A DNA stretch of 64,000 bases from Lewinellaceae bacterium (GCA_020636025.1 JACJYQ010000010.1:1-64000), one strand, 5' to 3'; shown: positions 35,078-43,706, counted from the stretch's first letter. The notes: generated by a model from the sequence alone, not told the origin. Made by a program: numbers and translations.

Positions 35078-36280
35078 TCAATACCCCAAAAACAACCCCT
35101 GATACACCCCACCACGCAACACCAAATTAAAAGCCTCCCCCACCCCGCGAATCGCCTCACGGCAACCATCTTCATCCTTATCCAAAATGTGAGGTGACAG
35201 ATACACCGTTTGAATGTTATCCAGGTAAGTGATCTCTAGTTTATGGTGCCCTGCGTTGAAGGTATATTCCTTTCCCGTTTCATATTGCTGAATGGTCACA
35301 TCTGCCTCCTGAAGGTGTAGGTGTTCCTTAATAAAAGCAGCCAGGGAATCCAGCATTTCCTCCTTCACCGGAGCAACTGAGTAAGACTGTTCCATAGTAA
35401 AATGCCCCTCCCAGGCAGGCAAAAGATCCAGGCTTCGTTTTTCCAGTACTTCGTGACCTTCGGCGTTTTGTTTCCAACTGAAATAGGTATTCAGCCAATC
35501 CTGCGCAGGCATGTATGGTTCATGTAAACGGGTTTCGGTTCTGTCGAAAGGAAGTGCCTGTGTATGGTTGCTTATGAAATTATGGGTCAACAAAGCATAA
35601 TAATCCTTGCCATCGTACTTGCTTCCCATAAACACCATGCTTTTCTTGTCGGGCGAGAATGCTATTACATTATTCTCCGAATAACCTTGAGTTTGGTCCC
35701 AATTGATGTTCACGGGGTGTATGGACAAATCATTTACGTCCAATACAACACTCCTATTTATCAGCAAGAAGCGGCTTACTGAAAACTGGCAGTCCTTGTT
35801 TGTATCATCGGTTGAATACAACTCCTGCTTCGCGCCCGGCTGACCATTTTGGCTATCGAGCCACTGGAAACTGGCGAAGTCTGATTCTTGCTCGCTTAGT
35901 GGTGTTATTTTGCAAGTATCCTCGGACTCGGTTATGAGATACACACTTTTACTGCCGGCCAGTAATGCCGGCTGCAGAGCGTCTTTCAATATCAACACTT
36001 TCCACAAGCCGGGAACACCTGAGTTGAGGTTTAAAGCTTCGGGTAAAGTGAGCAATTTGTCTTTGTAATAAATGCTGTAATAGGATCGAGAATCGTCGAC
36101 AGTACGCCCCGTGTTAAAATCATACCGGCTGCTGTAGATATTTTTTCGCTTTATGGTAAAGGGAGGATAACTTATGGTCTCTTCGTGACTGCCCGGTCTG
36201 ACCTTCCGGCTAAATAAATAGGCCAGGATAAACAGCCCGATGACAATAGCACTTAGTAGTAAAAGGGTTCCTGTTTTCAT
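35078..36280 (-). CDS. Hypothetical membrane-anchored protein
   Basis: 400 residues. One N-terminal membrane anchor (LLLLSAIVIGLFILAYLF) then a soluble region with no recognised family. Segments such as VIAFSPDKKSMVFMGSKYDG resemble a PD40/TolB blade but do not repeat convincingly. The C-terminal third (SVAPVKEEMLDSLAAFIKEHL) is mixed helix/strand. The coding density and unremarkable composition support a real gene. It lies between the PASTA cassette and a repeat-rich gap of 620 bp. No function proposed. Confidence 0.7.
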   Translation of the reverse strand: MKTGTLLLLSAIVIGLFILAYLFSRKVRPGSHEETISYPPFTIKRKNIYSSRYDFNTGRTVDDSRSYYSIYYKDKLLTLPEALNLNSGVPGLWKVLILKDALQPALLAGSKSVYLITESEDTCKITPLSEQESDFASFQWLDSQNGQPGAKQELYSTDDTNKDCQFSVSRFLLINRSVVLDVNDLSIHPVNINWDQTQGYSENNVIAFSPDKKSMVFMGSKYDGKDYYALLTHNFISNHTQALPFDRTETRLHEPYMPAQDWLNTYFSWKQNAEGHEVLEKRSLDLLPAWEGHFTMEQSYSVAPVKEEMLDSLAAFIKEHLHLQEADVTIQQYETGKEYTFNAGHHKLEITYLDNIQTVYLSPHILDKDEDGCREAIRGVGEAFNLVLRGGVYQGLFLGY

Positions 36281-36375
36281 AGGTAAGTGTTAGAAGTATG
36301 TGGTAGGAGCGGCTGTTATGCTGGCTGGATGTCTCCCGCGCCTGAGGCAGATTGACATGACAACGTTCATGTGTT

Positions 36376-36469
36376 GGTTGTTTATTATCGGATTTCTCGT
36401 TTCACTCGAAATTTTAACTGGCAACTCAATAATTTCGACTGAAACGAGAAATCTGAATTGGAAACAACC
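36376..36469. repeat. 94-bp imperfect inverted repeat
   Basis: Outer GGTTGTTT/AAACAACC (36376 and 36469) and inner GATTTCTCGTTTC/GAAACGAGAAATC arms with AAATT/AATTT further in; about 40-nt arms in all. No similar copy was noticed elsewhere in the window. Confidence 0.75.
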
Positions 36470-36594
36470 CTCTCCAGGTAAATTATCATGTCGAGGAGCA
36501 CTGCGGTCTTTCCTGGCCTCATCAAATCGAGAATGAACTATCCAAAAAAGCGGCACACTTTACAATTGCTACCAAACAATCACTTTCGCTTAAT

Positions 36595-36704
36595 TTGTCG
36601 CGCTGTAAGCGCCTGTCCACGCTAAGTGCGCTCAACCAACATATGCCGCATACTCACTTTACGGTTTTCCAACCTAGAGTGGACGTGTGCTTACAGCACG
36701 ACAA
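36595..36704. mobile_element. MITE/REPIN-like palindromic element, copy B
   Basis: 110 bp, terminal inverted repeats TTGTCGCGCT...AGCACGACAA, matching copy A (32069-32177) through the internal block CTAAGTGCGCT and the right arm GTGGAC-TGTGC-TACAGCACGACAA. Confidence 0.8.
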
Positions 36705-36903
36705 AGTTTTTCAATGAAACATCCAGATGAGGGAAAGACCACCACTCTTCTTCTAAGCCCAAATACATCACGGTTCATTAGGACTAAAAAGAGACATCAG
36801 TGTACATTACCAAACGACTGCTGTTTCTGGTAAGGAAAGTCAAATATAGCTCATATTCCTTCCTGGCAACCCACTGCGCACTCTTCCTGACTCTAAACAC
36901 GCC

Positions 36904-37596
36904 TCAGCTCCCAATCACCCGTGCATTTTCTGACTGGATCATCCGCACCATTTTTACCATTAGTCTGGCATATCCAGGTGCAGTAGCGTAACCGGCTTTA
37001 GATATTTCCTGTACAAAGCGGATTGGGTCTGATGCGTATTTCATGGCTTCGGCATAGCGATCGTTCTCTACGATAAAGCGGGCGTGGTCTTTAAAACTCT
37101 CAGCCGGGCTGTCGTACTTCCTGAACCAGTCGAGTACATCGTATTTGTACATCTTGCGCTTGTTGTTCCATTTCACAGAGTACACTTTAGGGAATAAATG
37201 CGTCTGATCCGGACTGCTGAAATATTCGGTGGTTCTCAATAACTGACCTTTGCCGGTTGCGCCTTTCTCGGTGTCTTTGATGCCAAAAAACATATTTCCC
37301 ACGGCATATTCTCCCCATCCGCTTTCCAGAGCTGCCTGAGCCAGTATCACGGATGCATGAATGCCGGTTTCTGCCTGGGCCTGTTTGGCATAAGGCAGGT
37401 AAGCGCAAAATCTGGCAATCTTGTTATCATCATTTGAAAAGGAAATTGTCAGAGAATCTGTTGACTCTCCCTCTACTTCGTTGCTTATTGTGGTTTGTTG
37501 ATCGTTGTTTGAATTGTCTGATGCAGTACTCAAAAGTTTGAAAGAACTGGCGGCTACTAGTAAGGTTATAGCTAAACAGATCTGTAAATTTCTCAT
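36904..37596 (-). CDS. Glucosaminidase-domain cell wall hydrolase (GH73/FlgJ-like)
   Basis: 230 residues. An N-terminal hydrophobic export segment (LQICLAITLLVAASSFKLL) is followed by a Ser/Thr/Asn linker and a glucosaminidase domain at about residues 65-225: ETGIHASVILAQAALESGWGE with the presumed catalytic Glu, NMFFGIK, and a second part with YDSPAESFKDHARFIV and ISKAGYATAPGYARLM. Enzymes of this group cut the glycan backbone of peptidoglycan. Single gene. Family assignment is firm; whether it acts in growth, lysis or secretion is open. Confidence 0.93.
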   Translation of the reverse strand: MRNLQICLAITLLVAASSFKLLSTASDNSNNDQQTTISNEVEGESTDSLTISFSNDDNKIARFCAYLPYAKQAQAETGIHASVILAQAALESGWGEYAVGNMFFGIKDTEKGATGKGQLLRTTEYFSSPDQTHLFPKVYSVKWNNKRKMYKYDVLDWFRKYDSPAESFKDHARFIVENDRYAEAMKYASDPIRFVQEISKAGYATAPGYARLMVKMVRMIQSENARVIGS

Positions 37597-37933
37597 GGTT
37601 GTTTTGAATAATGGAAAAAGGTTATGGCTTTTATCCGTTTTTAAGTGAATGTGTGAACATGTGTCTCATGCTGGATTTTTGTACCCAATGAGCATGCACA
37701 CCTTTAAATCGAAACTGGAAATGAAACCTTACCTTCTGGTAGAAGTGGTTTGAGAAATTTGTTTTTGCGGACCTAAAACCTTTGACTGAAGCAGCTCTTT
37801 ATAAGCGCCAAGGGTCTTGCATTTTACTTATCAAGGGTTCTATGAAATTAATAATACAGGAAGTGTTACCTCCCCTTTGTGCAAAACTCGCAAGTGAATT
37901 ACTTGATACGAAAAATGACACCTATAACTTCAT
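37597..37933. other. 337-bp divergent intergenic region
   Basis: Separates the divergent glucosaminidase and lipoprotein genes and so should hold both promoters. No exact TAnnTTTG box, repeat or RNA gene was recognised. Confidence 0.5.
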
Positions 37934-38416
37934 ATGAATAAATCAGCTTTTCCCCTTGCAGTTCTAATCATCCTAAGTGCTTGTCATGCTCCAAACCTGC
38001 TTACCTACAAGCACAAGCGTTTTTATTCGGAAAAATCCATAATTGTCAAGGATTCTATGATTTCACTTGAACAAACAGTCTACTATGACAAACCCAATAG
38101 CGTTGATGAGGCATTTTTTCACGATCTGAGTTTATTGATAGTCGATACCATTGCCGCCAAATCAAAAAAACGGTTGAATCTGGAGACGGATAAAGCGATT
38201 GTACAAGCAGATTATCGCACTTTTTCGGTATGGAATTGGAGCGCTGAAAACAACAAAGTGACCGGAACAGTCAACATAATCTCCTGGAGTAATGACAGAA
38301 TTAAGTTAAAGGAAAACGTTGTCATTTATGACTACAAACGTGACTGCATTGTTAGATTTAAAGGAAAAAGAGTTTTTACACCCGAAAACCCGCTTGTGAA
38401 CCAGGAACCTGATTAG
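37934..38416 (+). CDS. Hypothetical lipoprotein
   Basis: 160 residues. Lipoprotein signal MNKSAFPLAVLIILSAC with lipobox LSAC at residues 14-17. The mature protein appears alpha/beta without a known domain; the last part (ENVVIYDYKRDCIVRFKGKR) looks like a beta hairpin. The size and composition are typical of small Bacteroidota envelope lipoproteins. The downstream gap carries a large inverted repeat. No function proposed. Confidence 0.75.
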   Translation: MNKSAFPLAVLIILSACHAPNLLTYKHKRFYSEKSIIVKDSMISLEQTVYYDKPNSVDEAFFHDLSLLIVDTIAAKSKKRLNLETDKAIVQADYRTFSVWNWSAENNKVTGTVNIISWSNDRIKLKENVVIYDYKRDCIVRFKGKRVFTPENPLVNQEPD

Positions 38417-38466
38417 GGGTCATAAATGAGTTGCTTTACCTATAAAGACATCTCATCAAAGGGCAT

Positions 38467-38574
38467 TTTATTTCGCGCAGATTTCACACAGATTTCTTTC
38501 ACAGATTCTACGCAGATATATTTCTGTGTAAAATCTGTGCATCTTTTTCTGCGTAAAATCTGCGCGAAATAAAT
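38467..38574. repeat. 108-bp imperfect palindrome built of CAGATT units
   Basis: Arms of about 53 nt: outer TTTATTTCGCGCAGATTT is matched perfectly by its complement at the right end; inner parts are CACAGATT-type units at 12-13 bp spacing. Lies between two lipoprotein genes on the plus strand, so it may also act in termination. Confidence 0.82.
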
Positions 38575-38681
38575 CACGGTGCTTTCACACGTAAATTTTA
38601 GGAGGACTGTCACACTTGCCTTGCTCCAAAGATATAAGGGAGTGTAATTTGATTCAATTCTCTTTTTAAAATTTACCAGAA

Positions 38682-39509
38682 ATGAAAAGCTTCTCTCTTT
38701 TTTTCTTTTTTGCCATGGCCTTATCGGCATTTTATGTAGCATGCGACAAGTCTAACATCGACGATACTGACAAGGTATTGCTGTTCGACTGCCCTAATCT
38801 GGATCTCAACATTGGCGACACCTGCTTCACCGCTTCCGGCCAGATCGGGATCGTAAACGCCGATTGTGAATGCGAAGTGAGCAACAGCTTCGACTGTCCG
38901 GGGCTCGGACTGAATGTCGGAGATAGCTGCCTGACAGCTGCCGGGGCAGGCGTTGTAAATGCAAATTGTGAATGCGAGATAAACAACAATGTCGATTGTC
39001 CAGGCTTAGGTCTCAATATTGGAGACCAATGTTTTACGCCAAATGGGAACGTAGGAATTGTCAATGCAAACTGCGAATGTGAAGTAAACAATGGCGTCGA
39101 CTGCCCTGCTCTTGGGCTCAACATCGGGGACCCTTGCATTAACGCAGCAGGAAACCCTGGAGTAGTTAATGCAAATTGCGAATGTGAGGCAAACAGCAAT
39201 GTTGATTGTCCTGCGCTTGGCTTAAATATTGGAGACACCTGTTTAACGGGTGCCGGCAATTTGGGTGTCGTAGATGCCAATTGTAATTGTGTACAAAACA
39301 ACAATGTCGATTGTCCTGCGCTGGGATTGAATATTGGAGACCCTTGCTTTACACCAAGCGGCGCCCAGGGAGTTGTAAATGCTAACTGTGAATGCGAGCT
39401 GAACAATAGTGTCGACTGCCCGAATCTCGGCCTGAACATTGGCGATCCTTGCTTCGATGTATTTGGCAACCAGGGAACTGTAAATGCCGATTGTGATTGC
39501 GAATTTTAA
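38682..39509 (+). CDS. Lipoprotein of seven Cys-rich 35-residue repeats
   Basis: 275 residues. Lipobox FYVAC at about residues 20-24, then seven tandem repeats of 34-35 residues of the form DCPxLGLNIGDxCxxxxG...VNANCECE. Each repeat has four Cys, spaced C-P, D-x-C, N-C-x-C; the total of 28 suggests disulfide-stabilised small modules. Repeats 3 to 7 are the most alike at protein level but differ in synonymous positions. Similar repeats occur in surface proteins of Saprospiria-type bacteria with no known function. It is followed after 93 bp by an ECF sigma factor gene on the same strand. Confidence 0.85.
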   Translation: MKSFSLFFFFAMALSAFYVACDKSNIDDTDKVLLFDCPNLDLNIGDTCFTASGQIGIVNADCECEVSNSFDCPGLGLNVGDSCLTAAGAGVVNANCECEINNNVDCPGLGLNIGDQCFTPNGNVGIVNANCECEVNNGVDCPALGLNIGDPCINAAGNPGVVNANCECEANSNVDCPALGLNIGDTCLTGAGNLGVVDANCNCVQNNNVDCPALGLNIGDPCFTPSGAQGVVNANCECELNNSVDCPNLGLNIGDPCFDVFGNQGTVNADCDCEF

Positions 39510-39602
39510 ACGTAAAAGTAAAAGTCAGAGTGATTAATCTGAAGCCGGAAGAGGGCCCCGCCCTTTTCTGGCATCTTTCATTGATTATTTAAACTTCCAG
39601 GA

Positions 39603-40169
39603 TTGCACCCTTCTATCGACACGGATCTTATTTGCAGATGCATCAAAAATGAGCGGAAGGCCCAGCGGGCGCTCTATGATATTTTGCTGCCCTATCTGGA
39701 GAATATCTGCCGGAGATACCTGTATGATGAAAATGAGGTAGAAGATTTGTTGCAAGTAAGTTTTGTCCACATTTTCAGCAACCTGTCGAAGTTTGATGTA
39801 GAAAAAGCCGGTTTCCGCACCTGGGCCACCAAAATTACCATCAACAACTGTTTGAAGCGAAACAGAAAAAAAAGAGAGCTTTTCCCGGAGGAAATAGATA
39901 GTCTACAACCAATTGTCCATATTTCGCCCGATATTATAAATAAACTGGCCCTGGAAGACTTGTTGCGCTATTTGAAAAAGATGCCGGCAAACTATTTTGA
40001 AGTGTTTAACCTGTATGTGCTGGATGGCTATTCACACGAGGAAATTGCGCAGATGCTCGACATAGAGCCTGCGCTTTCCCGAAAGAGACTGAGCAGGGCA
40101 CGCATGTGGTTAAACGATCGATTTTCGAGCAATTGTGCCAACTTCATGGAGTTATTCACGAACAATTAA
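39603..40169 (+). CDS. ECF RNA polymerase sigma factor (sigma-70 family)
   Basis: 188 residues from a TTG at 39603; no ATG or GTG lies in a suitable position upstream, and the TTG gives a complete sigma-2 region. Region 2: ALYDILLPYLENICRRYLYDENEVEDLLQVSFVHIFSNLSKF, with FRTWATKITINNCLKRNRKKR; region 4: MPANYFEVFNLYVLDGYSHEEIAQMLDIEPALSRKRLSRARMWL, a helix-turn-helix for the -35 element. Such sigma factors direct transcription of a small regulon in response to envelope signals and are held by a membrane anti-sigma factor; the next gene, 11 bp downstream, is the likely partner. Confidence 0.95.
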   Translation: MHPSIDTDLICRCIKNERKAQRALYDILLPYLENICRRYLYDENEVEDLLQVSFVHIFSNLSKFDVEKAGFRTWATKITINNCLKRNRKKRELFPEEIDSLQPIVHISPDIINKLALEDLLRYLKKMPANYFEVFNLYVLDGYSHEEIAQMLDIEPALSRKRLSRARMWLNDRFSSNCANFMELFTNN

Positions 40170-40180
40170 TCCTGTTTGAC

Positions 40181-41569
40181 ATGGATAATACAGAGAAAAA
40201 AATTCAACAGCGAATTCAATCAGAGCAGATCCCTTCAAAAGTGGATCCTGATGCGCTTTGGGCCAAACTGGAGCCCCAAATTCCAACAAGTGGAAAGAGT
40301 GACAGGCGGGTTCCGACTATCCTAATGCTGGCAGGCATCTTTTTGCTGTGTCTGTTTGGGTATCAGTACTATTCCAGTCAGGAAAATAATCTGAAAGCTG
40401 CAAAGGTCAATTCGAACAGCCATGGCACTACCTTTTCACCCAATAACACGGAGTCTTCTAGGAACATGATTCCATCAAGCGGATCAATTGTAAGCCCTGA
40501 ACCCAGGCAGCAATCCGAGTCGACAATACAAGGGATTCAGCAACAGGAGTTGGAAATCAAATCAAGTCAATCTGATAAAACAGGATCTACTCCTTCCATT
40601 AATGAAGTTTCTGAAAACAACATTCCCAGCCTTACGCAAGAAATCTTTCAGGAGAATATCAATGTACCCGATGTTGAAAACAGAACATCGCCAATCAATA
40701 GCTCTTCAGAAAGCGTACAGGCTGATGTGCTAGCGGAGCGGGATGCTGATCAAGCACCCGGTTCATCCACACAGATTCCTGAAAAAACCAGCTTGTTCTC
40801 AAACATTCCTTCACTGGCTCCAAAACCAATTCAAGCAACACAAAAACAGCTTAATTTCCTGACAAAACCCGTGTCCATTCACACAAATCGGCGCAGATTC
40901 GATGTTGGCCTTTTCACAGGCATTTATACTCTTTCCAATCATTTTAGCAGCAATAACAATAGCGGAGTATCCAGAAGTGATCTGTTAAATAAAGGCTTTA
41001 ACCTGGAGCCCGGTTATGCTTTTTCACTTGAGTTAGCCTATCATATCAACCGGACCATTTCGCTGAATACCGGTCTGCAATATTTCAAAACCTGGGAGGA
41101 GTTCAACTATATGAGCGTCACCGACTCTGTTGTATGGAGCGACTACAAACCCGGAGGTGGACTTGTGCATGCGCAGTTTACCAGAACCGTAAAGCACCAT
41201 AATGCCTATAAAACGCTTTCAATCCCCGTGTTGGCTAGTGTGAAAAAATCCTTTAATCATGTGGAAGCAGGGGTTAATATGGGCATAGGGCTAAATATGG
41301 TCCTGTCACAATCGGGGCGCTCGCTTGCCTCAGATGGCACGATTACAGATTTCCCCAATGATGAAAACAGCTTCCTGCCACGACCGGATTTCTATCTGTC
41401 TTATATGTGTCAGCCATTTGTTCGGTATCGCTGGAGCGAGTCTATGGCTTTTCAGCTTGGAGCGGATGTCCGTTTTGAGCCTTATGGCACATCTGAATTT
41501 TACAAGTTAAATTACCGGTCTTTTACGTCGGGTTTGAAAGCAGGGCTTTTGTTTTCGCCGAGTCGGTAG
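40181..41569 (+). CDS. Membrane protein with anti-sigma-like N-terminus and outer-membrane beta-barrel domain
   Basis: 462 residues from the ATG at 40181; a longer reading from 40106 would overlap the sigma gene in another frame. Residues 1-45 are cytoplasmic and start MDNTEKKIQQRIQSEQ with DPDALWAKLEPQ, a layout seen in Bacteroidota anti-sigma-type proteins. One membrane segment follows (ILMLAGIFLLCLFGYQYY, about 50-68), then ~170 Ser/Asn/Gln-rich residues, then a ~220-residue beta-barrel-like domain (RRFDVGLFTGIYTLSNHF ... FTSGLKAGLLFSPSR) of the outer-membrane beta-barrel type. If both parts are real the protein spans both membranes. Partner of the sigma factor by position. Confidence 0.72.
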   Translation: MDNTEKKIQQRIQSEQIPSKVDPDALWAKLEPQIPTSGKSDRRVPTILMLAGIFLLCLFGYQYYSSQENNLKAAKVNSNSHGTTFSPNNTESSRNMIPSSGSIVSPEPRQQSESTIQGIQQQELEIKSSQSDKTGSTPSINEVSENNIPSLTQEIFQENINVPDVENRTSPINSSSESVQADVLAERDADQAPGSSTQIPEKTSLFSNIPSLAPKPIQATQKQLNFLTKPVSIHTNRRRFDVGLFTGIYTLSNHFSSNNNSGVSRSDLLNKGFNLEPGYAFSLELAYHINRTISLNTGLQYFKTWEEFNYMSVTDSVVWSDYKPGGGLVHAQFTRTVKHHNAYKTLSIPVLASVKKSFNHVEAGVNMGIGLNMVLSQSGRSLASDGTITDFPNDENSFLPRPDFYLSYMCQPFVRYRWSESMAFQLGADVRFEPYGTSEFYKLNYRSFTSGLKAGLLFSPSR

Positions 41570-41593
41570 GCAACAATAATCTGCTATAATTCT

Positions 41594-41650
41594 AAAAAAG
41601 GTGCAGCGCAACGAAACATGATACACGTTTCGTTGCGCTGCACCTTTTTT
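41594..41650. terminator. Strong bidirectional terminator after the sigma factor operon
   Basis: Perfect 18-bp stem (41600-41617 with 41627-41644), 9-nt loop, A6 before and T6 after. Confidence 0.95.
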
Positions 41651-41770
41651 GCTATATTGCCTACCAACAAACTGCGGCATTGTACCAATCCCGTTAGGGC
41701 AAAAAGTTCACGTAAAAACGTTAACAGGCATCATGTACAAACAAACACATACATAAATTAATTCAACACT

Positions 41771-42292
41771 ATGAAAAAAATCACCCTCTTATCGATTTCT
41801 CTGTTGTTACTTTTCACTTCCTGCAAAGACAAAACCCAAAATCCCGAAGAAAACACCTTGAGTTGTGTTGAATATTGGGCCCAGATCCCGTTTTCTGATT
41901 TTTGCGGATTACTGGAGAGCAATTTCGATTTCAACACCATCCCGAATGACATTTGCAATGCCGACCAAAACAGCTCGTATCCTTATGAAGATCGGGTTTC
42001 TATTCGGGTTTTCAATCATTTTAGCGAATCGAAAGCTATGGAAGAATACAATTCGGAAAAAGCGTATGCCAGTTCTTTGCCCGGCTATTCTGTAGAAAAC
42101 AACCTGGGTGATGGGGCCTTCTCCATCATTACCACACAGTTTAATGAGTTGGACTTTGCGACTGTTCAGATGGTAAAAGGGACATTCACCGTTTATCTTG
42201 AAATTAATGGAAATGCGTCCAATGGCGCCAATAATTGTTTTGATGAAAACTCGGTTATCGATTTTGCCAAAGCGCTCGTTGATCCATTGTGA
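41771..42292 (+). CDS. Hypothetical lipoprotein
   Basis: 173 residues. Lipoprotein signal MKKITLLSISLLLLFTSC with lipobox FTSC followed by Lys-Asp. The mature protein has three further Cys (CVEYW, DFCGLL, DICNAD) and a C-terminal NNCFDENSVIDFAKAL, and resembles small alpha/beta lipoproteins without a named family. It is transcribed as a single unit between two strong terminators, which supports an independent promoter. No function proposed. Confidence 0.78.
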   Translation: MKKITLLSISLLLLFTSCKDKTQNPEENTLSCVEYWAQIPFSDFCGLLESNFDFNTIPNDICNADQNSSYPYEDRVSIRVFNHFSESKAMEEYNSEKAYASSLPGYSVENNLGDGAFSIITTQFNELDFATVQMVKGTFTVYLEINGNASNGANNCFDENSVIDFAKALVDPL

Positions 42293-42316
42293 TTGACATA
42301 CGCTCCGTACAGACTA

Positions 42317-42354
42317 CAAATACCGCGCAAGACAACAGTTCTGCGCGGTATTTG
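42317..42354 (+). terminator. Terminator of the 41771 lipoprotein gene
   Basis: 13-bp stem CAAATACCGCGCA (42317-42329 with 42342-42354), 12-nt loop, followed by a T-rich stretch. Confidence 0.8.
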
Positions 42355-42358
42355 TTTG

Positions 42359-42366
42359 TAGGTTTG
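42359..42366 (+). promoter_or_regulatory. Possible -7 box (TAGGTTTG) of bestrophin gene 1
   Basis: Exact TAnnTTTG match about 90 bp before the ATG at 42455 and just after the preceding terminator. Confidence 0.38.
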
Positions 42367-42454
42367 TTATTGGCAAGCAGGTCATGATATCTTCGGCACT
42401 TAACAACATTGGATTGCATTCTCTTTTACGATAAATACATTAAGCCAAAAGCCT

Positions 42455-43516
42455 ATGTACACGAGAAAAGTCTATAAAATTCGCGACATGATATTGTGGA
42501 CCCGATTTGAGACCTTTTTGTTTACTGCCTATATCTCGATTATTGTCGGTTTGTATTACTTCCTCGATTTACACTGGCTGGAATTTCCCTGGACGCCTTT
42601 GGCGCTCATTGGCACAGCCGTGGCTTTTGTCATTGGTTTTCAAAACAACTCTGCCTACGGCAGGATATGGGAAGCGAGAAAGATCTGGGGAGGAATCGTG
42701 AACACTTCCCGCACATTCGGGATGTTTGTACAGGATATGGTGACGAATGACCATGCAACCGTAAAATTGTCAAAAGAGGAAATACAACACGAAATTAAAA
42801 CCCTGACTTATCGACATATTGCCTGGATGACCGCCCTGCGTCACGCCATGCGAGCATCCAGGCCCTGGGAAACACTCCGGCAAGAAAGAACAAATAATGA
42901 ATGGAGCAAGTTAACTCATCCACCAGAATGGAACACAACCGTGGAGGAAGACTTGAGACCATATCTGTCCGAAAAGGATATGGAGTATGTTATGAACCGG
43001 GATAACAAGCAAACCGCTTTACTCTACCTGCAATCCCACCACCTAAGAAGACTGAAAGAAAGCGGGTCTGTATGGGAGTTTTCTTTTTTGAAACTGGAAG
43101 GTGTGCTGGAAGAACTATTCACTCATCAGGGAAAATCAGAAAGGATCAAGAACTTTCCTTATCCGCGCCATTTTGCCTCGCTAAACCACTATTTTATGTG
43201 GCTTTTCGTGTTATTGTTACCGCTGGCTTTAATTCCTCAGTTTGCCGAAATCGGCAAGGAAATCAGCGAGGTAAATCCTGTGATTGGAGGTATATTTATA
43301 TGGCTGGTAGTTCCATTTTATGTAGCGGTCGCCTGGATTTTCCATACCATGGAGCGCATAGGCAGAACCGGCGAAAATCCGTTTGAAGGCTCGGCCAACG
43401 ATGTGCCCATTTCAACCATAGCGAGAGGAATAGAAATAGATCTTCGCCAAAACCTAGGCGAAGCGAAAGAGGAAATTCCCAAACAGTTTGAGGTGCATTA
43501 TGATACACAGATGTAG
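42455..43516 (+). CDS. Bestrophin-family anion channel, copy 1
   Basis: 353 residues. Bestrophins form pentameric anion channels that pass chloride and, in some lineages, bicarbonate. Four membrane segments: FLFTAYISIIVGLYYFL, PLALIGTAVAFVIGFQNNSAYGRIWEARKIWGGIV (the family signature), then FMWLFVLLLPLALIPQFA and GGIFIWLVVPFYVAVAWIFHTMERIG. The C-terminal conserved part is NPFEGSANDVPISTIARGIEIDLRQNLGE. A paralogue lies at 55218 next to a carbonic anhydrase. This copy stands alone between a terminator and REP-like palindromes. Confidence 0.93.
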   Translation: MYTRKVYKIRDMILWTRFETFLFTAYISIIVGLYYFLDLHWLEFPWTPLALIGTAVAFVIGFQNNSAYGRIWEARKIWGGIVNTSRTFGMFVQDMVTNDHATVKLSKEEIQHEIKTLTYRHIAWMTALRHAMRASRPWETLRQERTNNEWSKLTHPPEWNTTVEEDLRPYLSEKDMEYVMNRDNKQTALLYLQSHHLRRLKESGSVWEFSFLKLEGVLEELFTHQGKSERIKNFPYPRHFASLNHYFMWLFVLLLPLALIPQFAEIGKEISEVNPVIGGIFIWLVVPFYVAVAWIFHTMERIGRTGENPFEGSANDVPISTIARGIEIDLRQNLGEAKEEIPKQFEVHYDTQM

Positions 43517-43582
43517 TGTTAGCATTCGAGGCTAAACCCAAGCGATATCCATCATGACCCTACCATTTATATATCATATAAA

Positions 43583-43671
43583 CCCCGGAATTTATTCCGG
43601 GGGACTCTACACATAACCCCAGAATTCATTCCGGGGGGCACCATCCCATCACCCCGGAATTCATTCCGGGG
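43583..43671. repeat. Three REP-like palindromes (CCCCGGAATTCATTCCGGGG)
   Basis: Palindromes 43583-43602, 43617-43636 and 43652-43671, spaced 34 and 35 bp start to start, with near-identical arms. They resemble the palindrome at 29831-29850. Confidence 0.88.
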
Positions 43672-43706
43672 GAAGGGAGGGAGGAGATCACAAACACCCT
43701 AATTCT

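Larger units (their letters stand above)
36281..36903. other. 623-bp intergenic region rich in inverted repeats
   Basis: Holds the long inverted repeat 36376-36469 and MITE-like copy B 36595-36704, and a TATATTTG box on the minus strand at 36848-36841. No convincing gene. Confidence 0.6.

Noticed and set aside
38682..39509. Metallothionein
   Set aside because: Cys spacing and the long Gly/Asn-rich loops do not match metallothioneins; disulfide-bonded extracellular repeats are more likely.
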